A stretch of DNA of 64,000 nucleotides, taken from positions 434,001-498,000 of the forward strand of contig NZ_QZFU01000019.1 in NCBI RefSeq assembly GCF_003598715.1, in the 5' to 3' direction. Source of the DNA: Nocardia panacis (GTDB lineage: Bacteria > Actinomycetota > Actinomycetes > Mycobacteriales > Mycobacteriaceae). The number at the start of each line of letters is the position of its first letter. Position 1 is the first letter of the stretch. The translations under genes and the position numbers were made by a program. Of this stretch, positions 27,288-35,897 are shown piece by piece. A model generated the notes under the pieces. It searched no databases and had not been told where the DNA came from. It saw only the letters and a program-made list of their open reading frames with translations.

Positions 27288-28145
27288 CTATTTCACGAGC
27301 GTGAACTGCATGACATCGATATGGCCGGACCGGAAGTGCTTGGCGCATCCGGTCAGGTACTTCAGGTAGCGCTCATAGACCTCGGTCGAGGTCAGCGCCA
27401 CCGCCTGCTCCCGATTGGCGACCAGCGCCGCCGCCCACAGGTCCAGCGTCTTGGCGTAGTGCGGTTGCAGCGGCTGAATATATTCGGTGCCGAAACCCGC
27501 CTGCCCGGCCACCCGCGTCACCTCGGCGGGCGTCGGCAACTGGCCGCCGGGGAAGATCTCCCGCTTGATGAAGATGTGGAACAGGGCATTGTCGCGGGTC
27601 ACGGGAATATTCATGCGCCGCAGGTCGTTGAGGGTATGACCGATGATGGTGTGCAGCAGCATCCGGCCGTCGGTCGGAAGCGCCGCCAGACAGGTATCGA
27701 AGAATTCGCGGTAGCGGGCGCGCCGGAAATGTTCGAACGCGCCGATGCTGACGATCCGATCCACCTCCCCGTCGAATTCCTCCCAACCTTGCAGCCGGAC
27801 ATCCATATTCGGCAGTCCGGACCGCTCGATCGCGGCGGCCACATGCTCGTACTGGTTGCGACTGAGCGTCAGTCCGACCACCCGCGCGCCGTAGCGCTCG
27901 GCGGCGCGGAACATCGTCGCTCCCCAGCCGCAGCCGATATCGAGTAGCAGCATTCCGGGTTTCAGGTCGAGTTTGCCCAGGGCGAGGTCGATCTTGGCGA
28001 GCTGCGCCTGCTCCAGGGTCAGCTCGGGGCGTTCGAAATAACCGCAGCTATAGGTCATGGACGGGTCGAGAAACAGGCGGTAGAACTCGTCGGAGAGATC
28101 GTAGTGCGCCTGCACATCCTGGTAGAACGGCTTCAGTTCGGCCAT
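27288..28145 (-). CDS. Cyclopropane/mycolic acid methyltransferase family
   Basis: A 285-residue SAM-dependent enzyme of the CmaA/MmaA/CFA synthase family, which modify unsaturated fatty or mycolic acyl chains by methylene transfer. Landmarks are HYDLSDEFYRLFLDPSMTYSCGYF (split), the SAM loop LLDIGCGWGATMF, and SIGAFEHF, with the catalytic pocket near it. The length matches the mycobacterial enzymes. Start ATG 28145. It is separated from the convergent thioesterase by 21 bases and divergent from rho. Confidence 0.93.
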   Translation of the reverse strand: MAELKPFYQDVQAHYDLSDEFYRLFLDPSMTYSCGYFERPELTLEQAQLAKIDLALGKLDLKPGMLLLDIGCGWGATMFRAAERYGARVVGLTLSRNQYEHVAAAIERSGLPNMDVRLQGWEEFDGEVDRIVSIGAFEHFRRARYREFFDTCLAALPTDGRMLLHTIIGHTLNDLRRMNIPVTRDNALFHIFIKREIFPGGQLPTPAEVTRVAGQAGFGTEYIQPLQPHYAKTLDLWAAALVANREQAVALTSTEVYERYLKYLTGCAKHFRSGHIDVMQFTLVK

Positions 28146-28565
28146 GGCGGAACTCCCTGTACGGATCGTCTGCTCACGGATACGGGTGCTGGCCCCGCGA
28201 AGTTCAGCCGTTGTCCAGCGGGTGCCGGGTCGGTATGGTAGGCGACATAGTTCGCCGATGGATGTAGGCGGGGCCTCCCGATACGGCGTGTCTGGTACAG
28301 GGTTTCCCCAAGGCAGATTTCCCGGTAAGAGATTTGCCTTATTTGGGCGTTTCGGCGGCCGACCCGATTGAACGACGCGTGCCGACCACCTTACGACTCG
28401 GGCGCATTTCAGTCGAGTGACTCAGACGGTTGACCATTTCTGGTCCGCCCACCCGTTCGGTCCGCGAACAATTCCCCGCAGGCTCGAGCTCGACGCCCCT
28501 TCTCGGCCCATCGGCCAATTCGCCCGGCAACTCGACTCTTTTCCCACACAATCGAAGGAAAGACT
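28146..28565. other. Intergenic region upstream of rho and methyltransferase
   Basis: A 420-base divergent spacer. I find no open frame with coding character. It should contain both promoters and probably a long 5' leader for rho, since rho genes are often autoregulated by termination in their leaders. The stretch from about 28290 to 28350 is richer in T and A than its surroundings. Confidence 0.5.
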
Positions 28566-29711
28566 ATGAAAGACAACACCTCTCAACAGAACACCGGCGG
28601 AGACCGCGAGGTCGCCGGGATTCTCGACCTCACCGACAATCGCGGCATAATCCGCGTCGGCGGATATCTGCCCGGCCCCGGCGACGTCAACGTAGCGGCC
28701 CGGTTCGTGCGCGAAAACGGTTTGCGCCGAGGCGATTACCTCGTCGGTACCGCCCGACCCGCCCTGCGCGCCGAACAACTCGACCCGCTAACCGCCCTCA
28801 CCAGCGTCAACGGACTCGCACCGAAGACACCCCGTCCGCATTTCGGGGACCTGACCCCGATCTATCCGAATCAGCGGCTGCGCCTGGAGACCGAACCGCA
28901 CGAACTGACCACGCGCGTCACCGATCTGGTCATGCCGATCGGCAAAGGGCAGCGGGCCTTGATCGTCGCACCGCCCAAGGCCGGGAAAACCTCGGTGCTG
29001 CAGGCCATTTCGCACGGCATCGCCAAGAACCACCCGGAATGCGAGATGCTGCTGGTCCTGGTGGGCGAGCGACCGGAGGAGGTCACCGATCTGGCGCGCG
29101 CCGTACCCGCCGATATCGCCGCCGCGACCTTCGACGCCGCGCCGCGCACCCAGATCGCGGTCGCCGAACTCGCCATCGAACGCGCCAAACGGCTCGTCGA
29201 ACAGGGCCGCGACATCGTGGTCCTGCTCGACTCGCTGACCAGGCTGGCGCGCGCCTACAACCTCGCCACACCGCCGTCCGGCCGCGTGCTGGCGGGCGGT
29301 GTGGATTCCGCCGCCTTGGCTCCACCCAAGAAGTTCCTCGGGGCGGCCCGCAATATCGAGGGCGGGGGCTCTTTGACCATCATCGCCAGCACGCTGGTGG
29401 AAACCGGCTCGACCGCCGACACCTTGGTCTTCGAGGAGTACAAGGGCACCGGCAATGCCGATCTCAAACTCGATCGCACCAGTGCCAATCGGCGGGTGTT
29501 CCCCGCGGTAGATATCGCCCAGTCCAGTACCCGGCACGACGAATTGCTGCTCACCGCGCCGGAATTGGCGGCGACCCGACTGTTGCGCCACACGCTGGCC
29601 GGACTCGATGGGCAGCGCGGCCTCGATATGCTGCTCGACGGGCTGCGGCAGAGTCGGACCAACGCCGAGTTCCTCGGCAAGATGACGCAGGCGAGTTCCT
29701 CGGCAAGATGA
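28566..29711 (+). CDS. rho: Short Rho-type transcription termination factor
   Basis: A 381-residue Rho homologue. The primary actinobacterial Rho is about 600-700 residues with a long Arg/Asn-rich insert, so this compact form is probably an additional copy. It has an RNA-binding OB fold near the N-terminus (YLPGPGDVNVAARFVRENGLRRGD), Walker A VAPPKAGKTSVLQ at about residue 138, the Rho/NusG-type R-loop (GERPEEVTDLARAV), Walker B DIVVLLDSLTRLARAYN, and the Q-loop region GGVDSAALAPPKKFLGAARN. The C-terminus ends within a tandem repeat (29667-29740) that shifts frame every copy, so the last residues are altered. No clear ribosome site beyond GAAAGACT. Confidence 0.88.
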   Translation: MKDNTSQQNTGGDREVAGILDLTDNRGIIRVGGYLPGPGDVNVAARFVRENGLRRGDYLVGTARPALRAEQLDPLTALTSVNGLAPKTPRPHFGDLTPIYPNQRLRLETEPHELTTRVTDLVMPIGKGQRALIVAPPKAGKTSVLQAISHGIAKNHPECEMLLVLVGERPEEVTDLARAVPADIAAATFDAAPRTQIAVAELAIERAKRLVEQGRDIVVLLDSLTRLARAYNLATPPSGRVLAGGVDSAALAPPKKFLGAARNIEGGGSLTIIASTLVETGSTADTLVFEEYKGTGNADLKLDRTSANRRVFPAVDIAQSSTRHDELLLTAPELAATRLLRHTLAGLDGQRGLDMLLDGLRQSRTNAEFLGKMTQASSSAR

Positions 29712-29740
29712 CCCTGGCGAGTTCCTCGGCGAGATGAGGC
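29667..29740 (+). repeat. 26-bp tandem repeat at the rho stop
   Basis: Nearly three copies of a 26-bp unit beginning GAGTTCCTCGGCAAGATGA (29667, 29693, 29719). Since 26 is not a multiple of three, each copy reads in a different frame; rho stops inside the second. It looks like slippage duplication of the original 3' end. Confidence 0.85.
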
Positions 29741-29800
29741 ATTAAGCCGTCGTTAAGTCGCCGACTAGTCCCGAGCCGCATTCTTGGTACAGCTCGATCG

Positions 29801-29829
29801 GGCCTGTACCAGGAGGGGGGTACAGGGCC
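29801..29829. terminator. Terminator between rho and DoxX genes
   Basis: GGCCTGTACC (29801-29810) pairs with GGTACAGGGCC (29819-29829) with one bulged G. It lies between the two convergent stop codons. Confidence 0.6.
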
Positions 29830-29857
29830 GGTCGGGCAATTGTCTGTCCGGGCGCGG

Positions 29858-30295
29858 TCAGCCGAGGGCCGCGAGTAGGCAGGCCGCGAGGAAGACCACC
29901 TGGACGACGGTCCGCGGCGGGAGGGGCATCGTCTTCATGCCGGTGCCCGCTCTGGCGGCGCGGATGTTCGCCGGGAACATCACCAGGAGCAGGACGAACA
30001 GGCCGAGACCCGCGGCGGGCGCGAACGGCGGCAGTAATAGGCCGAGCGCGCCCGCCAGTTCCAAAACACCGGTCAGGGTGACCAGTGCCGCCGGATTCGG
30101 CAGGCGCGGCGGCACCATGGCGATTAGCGCCGCGCGGCGGGGTTGGGTGAAGTGCGCGGTCGCGGTGAGCAGGAACATGGCGGCCAGGCCGAGGCGGGCG
30201 GAGTGGGGCCAGGAATCGAGCCAACCGAATTGGCCCAGCCTGCCGATGAGGCGGGCCGATCCGGTGATCACGGCGAGTACGAGCAGCGGTGCCAT
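29858..30295 (-). CDS. DoxX-family membrane protein
   Basis: A 145-residue membrane protein with four predicted helices, typical of DoxX/DoxD-like proteins (internal RLGLAAMFLLTATAHF and FVLLLVMFPANIRAARAG motifs). M. tuberculosis DoxX participates in a membrane oxidoreductase complex with SodA and SseA; no such partners lie here. ATG 30295 follows GGGAGG. Its promoter (30329-30358) has near-consensus sigma-70 hexamers overlapped by an inverted repeat, so it is probably repressed until a signal arrives. Confidence 0.85.
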   Translation of the reverse strand: MAPLLVLAVITGSARLIGRLGQFGWLDSWPHSARLGLAAMFLLTATAHFTQPRRAALIAMVPPRLPNPAALVTLTGVLELAGALGLLLPPFAPAAGLGLFVLLLVMFPANIRAARAGTGMKTMPLPPRTVVQVVFLAACLLAALG

Positions 30296-30311
30296 CGCGA
30301 ACCTCCCTCAC

Positions 30312-30358
30312 TAATCTTGACAGTGGTCAGATTAGAGGGCGGTCCGCGAACTTGTCAA
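30312..30358 (-). promoter_or_regulatory. Consensus promoter with operator for DoxX gene
   Basis: On the minus strand TTGACA (30353-30358) and TAATCT (30329-30334) are 18 bp apart. A 23-bp imperfect palindrome, TAATCT-GAC on one side and GTC-AAGATTA on the other (30312-30334), covers the -10 and start region. No regulator gene is adjacent. Confidence 0.6.
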
Positions 30359-30366
30359 TGGAAAGA

Positions 30367-31779
30367 TTATGGTCGGCGCCGTTTTCCGCCGAACAACCCG
30401 ACGACGCACAGCAGGGTCGCCGCGACCGCCAGCCAGGAGAACCAATCACCGAAGCGGGCGTACACGGTTCGAGAGGTGGTGGTTGAGACGGCGGCGAAGG
30501 CCGTCGCGGTGTGGTCGATACCGGCGCGCGGCGAAGTGAGAACGTGCCCGGTGGGATCGCTGAGCACCAACTCACCCAGTTGCGCGGGGCGCGCGATCGC
30601 GATCCCGGACTCCACGCCGCGCGTGACCGCCATGCGGCTGTGCAACCAGTGGTCGACGGTGAAATCGAGGGCGGGCACGAGCAGCAGGGTGGCGCCGCGA
30701 TTCTTATTGGTGCGCACCAGATTCGGTCGGTCGAGGTCGTAGCAGACGGCCAGTGCCCACTGGGTGCTCGGCACGTCCTGCCATTGGGTGCCCGCGCGGA
30801 ATTCCTCCTCCAGACCGGGAACCAGGTAGTGCTTGGCGTAGACGACGCCGGACGGGTAGGCGATGGCGGCGTTGATGGCGCCGTCCGTCCTGGTCAGCGC
30901 GACTCCGGCGACGACGGTGATACCGCGCCGGGCGGCGACCTCGGTCAGCGGCTCGGACAGCAGCGGGAGGGTGGATTCGTCCGCGCGCCAGGTCTTCTCG
31001 GGCAGGACGACGGCCCGCGCGCCCTGGTCGGCGAGCCGGTCGATCTCGGTGACGGCGCGGGCGATGGTGTCGCGACCGTCCGGACCGTCCACGCGCACAT
31101 AGTCATCCGGCTGGGACACCGCGACGAGTCCGACCGGCGCCGCGTCGCGGTCGGCGGGCTGCGCGAGTCGGACGAAGCCGAAGGCCAGTGCGGACACCAG
31201 CACGACGGCCGTCGCGCCGCCCACCCGGAGTCGTTGGGTCCGAGTCACATTCGGCGCGAGGAGGGCGGCGAGCGCGGCGGCGGGCAGCAGGATCAGGAAG
31301 GTGAGTCCGAACGTCCCGGTCAGCGCGGCCGTCTGGAGGACGGGCAGCACATCGGTCTGTGTGTAGGCCAGACTCCACCACGCTCCGAACGGACCCGCGA
31401 CGCACATCAGGTATTCCAGCGTCACCCATCCGGCGGGCAGCGCGAGCGCGGCGAGTCCGGGCCGCCCGCGCAGCAGCAATGCGCGGGTCAGCAGGACCAC
31501 CAGACCGTAGACCAGCGCGGTCCCGGCGAGCAGGATCACCGACATGGCGGGCGGCTGCTGCAGCGTCCCGGTGAAGTACGGCCAGAACTGACTCACGCCG
31601 CCGAGCCAGGACAGGAATCCGGTGAGGAAGGCTGTGCTCGCCGCGACCCGAGGCGCGAGTAGCAGCACCGGTAGCGGTGCGAGGAACGCGATGCCCGGCA
31701 CGGGCCGCAGGCCCATGCCGACATACCAGAGCAGCGCCGAGACGACAGTGGCCGCGACGGCGATCAAGAATCGCTTCAC
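30367..31779 (-). CDS. Apolipoprotein N-acyltransferase-like protein
   Basis: An Lnt-type enzyme: an N-terminal block of about six membrane helices (residues 1-200) and a nitrilase-fold extracytoplasmic domain with the catalytic triad Glu (VVLPEKTW), Lys (YAKHYLVPGLEEEF) and Cys (LAVCYDLD), then a C-terminal helix. Such enzymes acylate the N-terminal cysteine of lipoproteins. It is 470 residues with GTG 31779 as start, chosen because the hydrophobic N-terminus follows at once; ATG 31815 would add 12 polar residues. The essential Lnt of mycobacteria is fused to Ppm1; this is a separate protein and could be a paralogue. Confidence 0.85.
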   Translation of the reverse strand: MKRFLIAVAATVVSALLWYVGMGLRPVPGIAFLAPLPVLLLAPRVAASTAFLTGFLSWLGGVSQFWPYFTGTLQQPPAMSVILLAGTALVYGLVVLLTRALLLRGRPGLAALALPAGWVTLEYLMCVAGPFGAWWSLAYTQTDVLPVLQTAALTGTFGLTFLILLPAAALAALLAPNVTRTQRLRVGGATAVVLVSALAFGFVRLAQPADRDAAPVGLVAVSQPDDYVRVDGPDGRDTIARAVTEIDRLADQGARAVVLPEKTWRADESTLPLLSEPLTEVAARRGITVVAGVALTRTDGAINAAIAYPSGVVYAKHYLVPGLEEEFRAGTQWQDVPSTQWALAVCYDLDRPNLVRTNKNRGATLLLVPALDFTVDHWLHSRMAVTRGVESGIAIARPAQLGELVLSDPTGHVLTSPRAGIDHTATAFAAVSTTTSRTVYARFGDWFSWLAVAATLLCVVGLFGGKRRRP

Positions 31780-31862
31780 CCCATCAATGCTGGTCGTCGC
31801 CCGATGCGGACACATCGCCGAACGGAATGAACCCGACCTCCCTCGCGCGAGTGGGAACAGCC

Positions 31863-32525
31863 CTAGTCTCCGGCCCCCGGCACGACCAATCCGGCCTCGT
31901 AGGCGAACACCACGGCCTGCACTCGATCGCGCAGGCCGAGTTTCGAAAGTACGGCGCTCACATGGGTTTTCACGGTGTGCTCGGTGACGGTCAACGCGGC
32001 GGCGATCTCGACATTGGAGCGGCCGCGAGCCAGTTGACGCAGGGTGTCGAGTTCGCGCTCGGTCAGTCCGTCGAGTCGTCGGGCCAGTTCGGGGCGCGGG
32101 CCGCCGCGCTCGCTCAGTGTCGCGATCAGACGGCGGGTGACGGAGGGTGCAAGCAGCGCCTCCCCCGCCGCGATCACCCGCACCGCCGCGATCAACTCCG
32201 CCCGCTGCATATCCTTGAGCAGGAATCCGCTCGCGCCTGCCCGCAGCGCCGCGTACACGGTGTCATCGGTGTCGAACATGGTGAGCACGAGCACCTTCGC
32301 CGCGGTTTCCGCGCAGATGCGCCGGGTGGCGGCGACACCGTCGAGGCGCGGCATCCGCACATCCATCACCACCACATCGGGGGCGAGAGCGTGAGCCTGT
32401 GCCACCGCGTCGAACCCGTCGGCGGCCGTGCCGACCACGCTGATATCGGGTTCGGAGTCGAGGATCAGCGCGAATCCGGCCCGGAACAGCTCCTGATCGT
32501 CGACGACGAGTACGCGCACGCTCAC
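31863..32525 (-). CDS. NarL/LuxR-type response regulator
   Basis: A 220-residue two-component regulator. The receiver domain has acidic pocket VDDQE, phosphorylated Asp in VVVMDVRMPRLDG, and the switch Thr/Lys (VLTMF, FLLKDM). The C-terminal LuxR helix-turn-helix is LTERELDTLRQLARG and TEHTVKTHVSAVLSKLGL. The start overlaps the stop of the kinase gene by four bases (ATGA), so the pair is coupled. Its stop lies 84 bp upstream of the Lnt-like gene, which may be a target; that is inference. Confidence 0.95.
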   Translation of the reverse strand: MSVRVLVVDDQELFRAGFALILDSEPDISVVGTAADGFDAVAQAHALAPDVVVMDVRMPRLDGVAATRRICAETAAKVLVLTMFDTDDTVYAALRAGASGFLLKDMQRAELIAAVRVIAAGEALLAPSVTRRLIATLSERGGPRPELARRLDGLTERELDTLRQLARGRSNVEIAAALTVTEHTVKTHVSAVLSKLGLRDRVQAVVFAYEAGLVVPGAGD

Positions 32526-33649
32526 CGCGCGGCGATCGGCAGTTCGGCGAACACGGTGAACCCGTAATCGGAATGGCTCTCACGCAGCAACCCGCCGCAC
32601 GCCTCGACCCGCTCTCGCATGCCGAGCAGGCCGTAGCCGGGCGTGGTCGCGCCGGTGGCGGCGGTCTCGCCGTCATCGCTGACGCGCACGGTCAACCACT
32701 GGTCCGACCAGCGCAGCACCACCCGCACGGTGGTCGCGCCCGCGTGTTTGACGGTGTTGGTCAGCGCCTCCTGAACCACCCGGTAGGCGGTGACCTCGAC
32801 ATCGGCGGCGACCGGTCGGCGCGTGCCGTACTCGTTGAAGGTGGCGACGAGTCCGGTGGGCCGGGTCAATTCGACCAGCTCCGCGATGGTGGCGATACCG
32901 GGTTGATGGCGCGGATCGGCGTCACCGCGCAGCGCGGCGATACTGGAGCGCAGTTCGCGGATGGCGTCGCGGCCGGTGTCGGCGATGCCGCCGAAGACGG
33001 TATCGGCGCGGTCCGGATCGGCGCGGGTCAGCAGCGGCCCCGTCTCGGCCTGCACGATCATCAGGCCCACCGCGTGGGTGACGATATCGTGCACATCGCG
33101 GGCGATGCGCACCCGCTCATTGGCGACCGCGGCGATCTGTTCCTCCTCCAACCGTTTCGCCCGCTCCTGGAGCATGGCGATCTGCGCGTGCCTGGCGCGT
33201 ACGCCCGTACCGAGCGCCCAGGCGGTGACAAAGGACATGACCGCGTACCCGTAGGACTCGGGACGTTCGTTCGGCGCGATCAGCGAGACCAGGATGCCCG
33301 CCACCCCCGCGATCACCGCGAACAGCCGCCGACCCGGCGAACAGTACGCGGCGATGGTGTACGCGCACACCATGGTGCCGTACGGCAGCGGCGGCATGGC
33401 ATCGACGCAGGCCAGCGCGATCATGGCCGGACCGACCACCGCCAGGGTGCCCAGCGGCGCGCGGCGTCGCCACAGCACCGGCGCCGAGGCCAGCAGCGCC
33501 GGGAGCAGCACCCACCACGGGTGCCGCTCGACCAGGAGCGATCCCAGCGTCGCCGCCGTGACCGCGAACGTGACCAGGATGTCGACGGCCCGCTCCGACA
33601 CCGCGGCCAACAGCGCCGCCGCGCGCCGGGTCCGTTCGCTGATACTCAC
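32522..33649 (-). CDS. NarL-type sensor histidine kinase
   Basis: A 375-residue membrane kinase. Four to five hydrophobic helices (residues 20-150) precede a HisKA_3 dimerisation domain whose phospho-acceptor is in RIARDVHDIVTHAVG, and a HATPase_c domain with GYGLLGMRERVEACGG. Partner of the adjacent response regulator. The signal it senses cannot be told; there is almost no extracytoplasmic domain, which suggests an intramembrane or envelope-stress sensor. Confidence 0.93.
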   Translation of the reverse strand: MSISERTRRAAALLAAVSERAVDILVTFAVTAATLGSLLVERHPWWVLLPALLASAPVLWRRRAPLGTLAVVGPAMIALACVDAMPPLPYGTMVCAYTIAAYCSPGRRLFAVIAGVAGILVSLIAPNERPESYGYAVMSFVTAWALGTGVRARHAQIAMLQERAKRLEEEQIAAVANERVRIARDVHDIVTHAVGLMIVQAETGPLLTRADPDRADTVFGGIADTGRDAIRELRSSIAALRGDADPRHQPGIATIAELVELTRPTGLVATFNEYGTRRPVAADVEVTAYRVVQEALTNTVKHAGATTVRVVLRWSDQWLTVRVSDDGETAATGATTPGYGLLGMRERVEACGGLLRESHSDYGFTVFAELPIAAR

Positions 33650-33710
33650 AGCCAGTCAGTCTCGCACCCTGTCAAACCCGGCCGGTTTCCCGATAGCGGG
33701 TGGTCCCGAT

Positions 33711-34475
33711 TCAGAGCGGAGTCACATACGCGCCCGCGATACCGCCGTCCACCATGAACTGCGATGCCGTGATGAACGAGGCGTCATCGCTGGCCAGGAA
33801 GGCGACGGCCGCCGCGATCTCCTCCGGTTCGGCGAAGCGGCCCACCGGGACGTGCACCAGTCGGCGGGCCGCGCGCTCGGGATCCTTGGCGAACAGTTCC
33901 CGCAGCAGTGGGGTGTTCACGGGGCCGGGGCACAGCGCGTTGACCCGGATTCCCTTGCGGGCGAACTGCACCCCCAGTTCCCGGCTCATCGACAGCACAC
34001 CGCCCTTGGAGGCGGTGTAGGAGATCTGAGAGGTGGCCGCGCCCATGACCGCGACGAAGGAGGCGGTATTGATCACCGAACCCTTGCCCCGCTCGAGCAT
34101 GTGCTCGATGGCGTATTTGCTGCACAGGTAGACCGAGGTGAGGTTGACCTCCTGCACTCGACGCCACGCCTCGAGTCCGGTGGTCAGGATCGAGTCGTCC
34201 TCGGGTGGGGAGATGCCCGCGTTGTTGAAGGCGATATCCAAGCCGCCGTAGGTGTCGACGGCGGTTTGGAACAGGGCGCGCACCTGCTCCTCGTCGGTGA
34301 CGTCCACCTTCACATAGAGCCCGCCCACCTCTGCGGCCACCTCGGTGGCGGCAGTGTCGATATCGGCGACCACCACCTTCGCCCCCTCGGCGGCGAAGCG
34401 GCGCACCGTGGCCAGCCCGATCCCGCTGCCGCCGCCGGTGACCACGGCGACCCGATCCTGTAAGCGCTGCACCAT
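33711..34475 (-). CDS. SDR oxidoreductase of the gamma-glutamylation operon
   Basis: A 254-residue short-chain dehydrogenase with TGGGSGIGLATVRRFA, NNAG, catalytic Ser in INTASFVAVMG and YTASKGG. Last gene of a four-gene minus-strand set parallel to M. tuberculosis Rv2857c-Rv2860c. Its start follows the aldehyde dehydrogenase stop by 18 bases. Probably acts on a hydroxy- or oxo-acid derived from the amine degraded by this operon; the specificity is inferred only from context. Confidence 0.88.
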   Translation of the reverse strand: MVQRLQDRVAVVTGGGSGIGLATVRRFAAEGAKVVVADIDTAATEVAAEVGGLYVKVDVTDEEQVRALFQTAVDTYGGLDIAFNNAGISPPEDDSILTTGLEAWRRVQEVNLTSVYLCSKYAIEHMLERGKGSVINTASFVAVMGAATSQISYTASKGGVLSMSRELGVQFARKGIRVNALCPGPVNTPLLRELFAKDPERAARRLVHVPVGRFAEPEEIAAAVAFLASDDASFITASQFMVDGGIAGAYVTPL

Positions 34476-34493
34476 ATCTCCTGACTGTCGGTT

Positions 34494-35852
34494 TCAGCTG
34501 GCGAGGAAGACGTTCTTGGTCTCGGTGAAGGCGAGCGCGGCGTCCGGGCCGAGTTCGCGGCCGAGGCCGGACTGTTTGAATCCGCCGAACGGCGTCCAAT
34601 ACCGCACGGAGGAATGCGAATTCACCGACAGGTTGCCCGATTCCACCGCCCGCGACACCCGCAGGGCGCGGCCGACGTCGCCCGTCCAGATCGAACCGGA
34701 CAGGCCGTATTCGGTGTCGTTGGCCATGGCGATGGCCTCGGCCTCGTCCTCGAAGGGCAGCACCGCGACCACCGGGCCGAAGATCTCCTCCCGAACCAAC
34801 CTGTCCTGCGGGCCGTCGGGCAGCACGACGGTGGGCGGATACCAGAAGCCGGGGCCTTCCGGGCAGGCGCCGGTGAAGGCGACCTTCGTGGCCGGCTCGA
34901 TGTAGCCCGCGACTTTGGCCCGGTGGGCGGCGGAGATGAGCGGACCCATCTCCGTCTCCTCGGCCGCCGGATCGCCGACCCGCAGTCCGCGCACCGCCGG
35001 TTCCATCAGTTCGAGGAAGCGGTCGAAAACGCTGCGCTGCACCAGGATCCGCGAACGCGCGCAACAATCCTGACCCGCGTTGTCGAAGACGCCATAGGGC
35101 GCGGTGGCGGCGGCCCGCTCCAGATCGGAGTCGGCGAAGACGATATTGGCGCTCTTGCCGCCCAATTCGAGGGTGACCCGCTTGACCTGCGCGGCGCAGC
35201 CGGCCATCACCTGTTTGCCCACCTCGGTGGAACCGGTGAAGACCACCTTGCGCACCGCCGGATGGGTGACGAACCGCGCTCCGATCACCGCGCCACTGCC
35301 GGGCAGCACCTGCAAGACGTCTGCGGGCAGACCCGCCTCCAGCGCCAATTCGGCCAGCCGCAGCGCCGTGAGCGGGGTGAGTTCGGCGGGTTTGAGCACC
35401 ACCGTATTGCCCGCGGCGAGGGCGGGGGCGAAACCCCAGCCCGCGATGGGCATCGGGAAATTCCACGGCACGATCACCCCGACCACGCCCAGCGGCTCGT
35501 GGAAGGTGATGTCCACTCCGCCCGCCACCGGAATCTGGTGTCCCAGCAGCCGTTCGGGCATACCCGCCGCGAAGTGCAGCAGATCGCGCACATTCCCGGC
35601 CTCCCAGCGGGCATTGCCGAGCGTATGACCGGAATTGGCCACCTCGAGCGCGGCCAGCCGCTCGAGATCGGCGTCGACCGCGTCGGCGAAGCGGCGCAGC
35701 AGGCGCGCTCGGTCGCCGGGGGCCACCTCCCGCCAGCCCGCCGCGGCCCGGTGCGCCCGCTCGATGGCCGCGTCGACCGCGGCCGCACCGGTCGGCTCGA
35801 CCGTCGCGATCACCTGTTCGGTCGCCGGATTGATCACCTGGCTCGCCGTCAC
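34494..35852 (-). CDS. Aldehyde dehydrogenase (PuuC-like)
   Basis: A 452-residue NAD(P)-dependent aldehyde dehydrogenase. Landmarks: VVPWNFPMPIAGWG, the glycine motif GSTEVGKQVM, catalytic Glu in LELGGKSANIV, and catalytic Cys in NAGQDCCARSRILVQ. In gamma-glutamyl amine pathways it oxidises gamma-glutamyl-aminoaldehyde. It is second-to-last in the operon and corresponds to Rv2858c. Length is slightly short of the typical 480-500. Confidence 0.93.
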   Translation of the reverse strand: MTASQVINPATEQVIATVEPTGAAAVDAAIERAHRAAAGWREVAPGDRARLLRRFADAVDADLERLAALEVANSGHTLGNARWEAGNVRDLLHFAAGMPERLLGHQIPVAGGVDITFHEPLGVVGVIVPWNFPMPIAGWGFAPALAAGNTVVLKPAELTPLTALRLAELALEAGLPADVLQVLPGSGAVIGARFVTHPAVRKVVFTGSTEVGKQVMAGCAAQVKRVTLELGGKSANIVFADSDLERAAATAPYGVFDNAGQDCCARSRILVQRSVFDRFLELMEPAVRGLRVGDPAAEETEMGPLISAAHRAKVAGYIEPATKVAFTGACPEGPGFWYPPTVVLPDGPQDRLVREEIFGPVVAVLPFEDEAEAIAMANDTEYGLSGSIWTGDVGRALRVSRAVESGNLSVNSHSSVRYWTPFGGFKQSGLGRELGPDAALAFTETKNVFLAS

Positions 35853-35897
35853 CGCGGCGCTCCCTTCTGCCGGAATTGTCTTCTCGGATCGGCTGTC

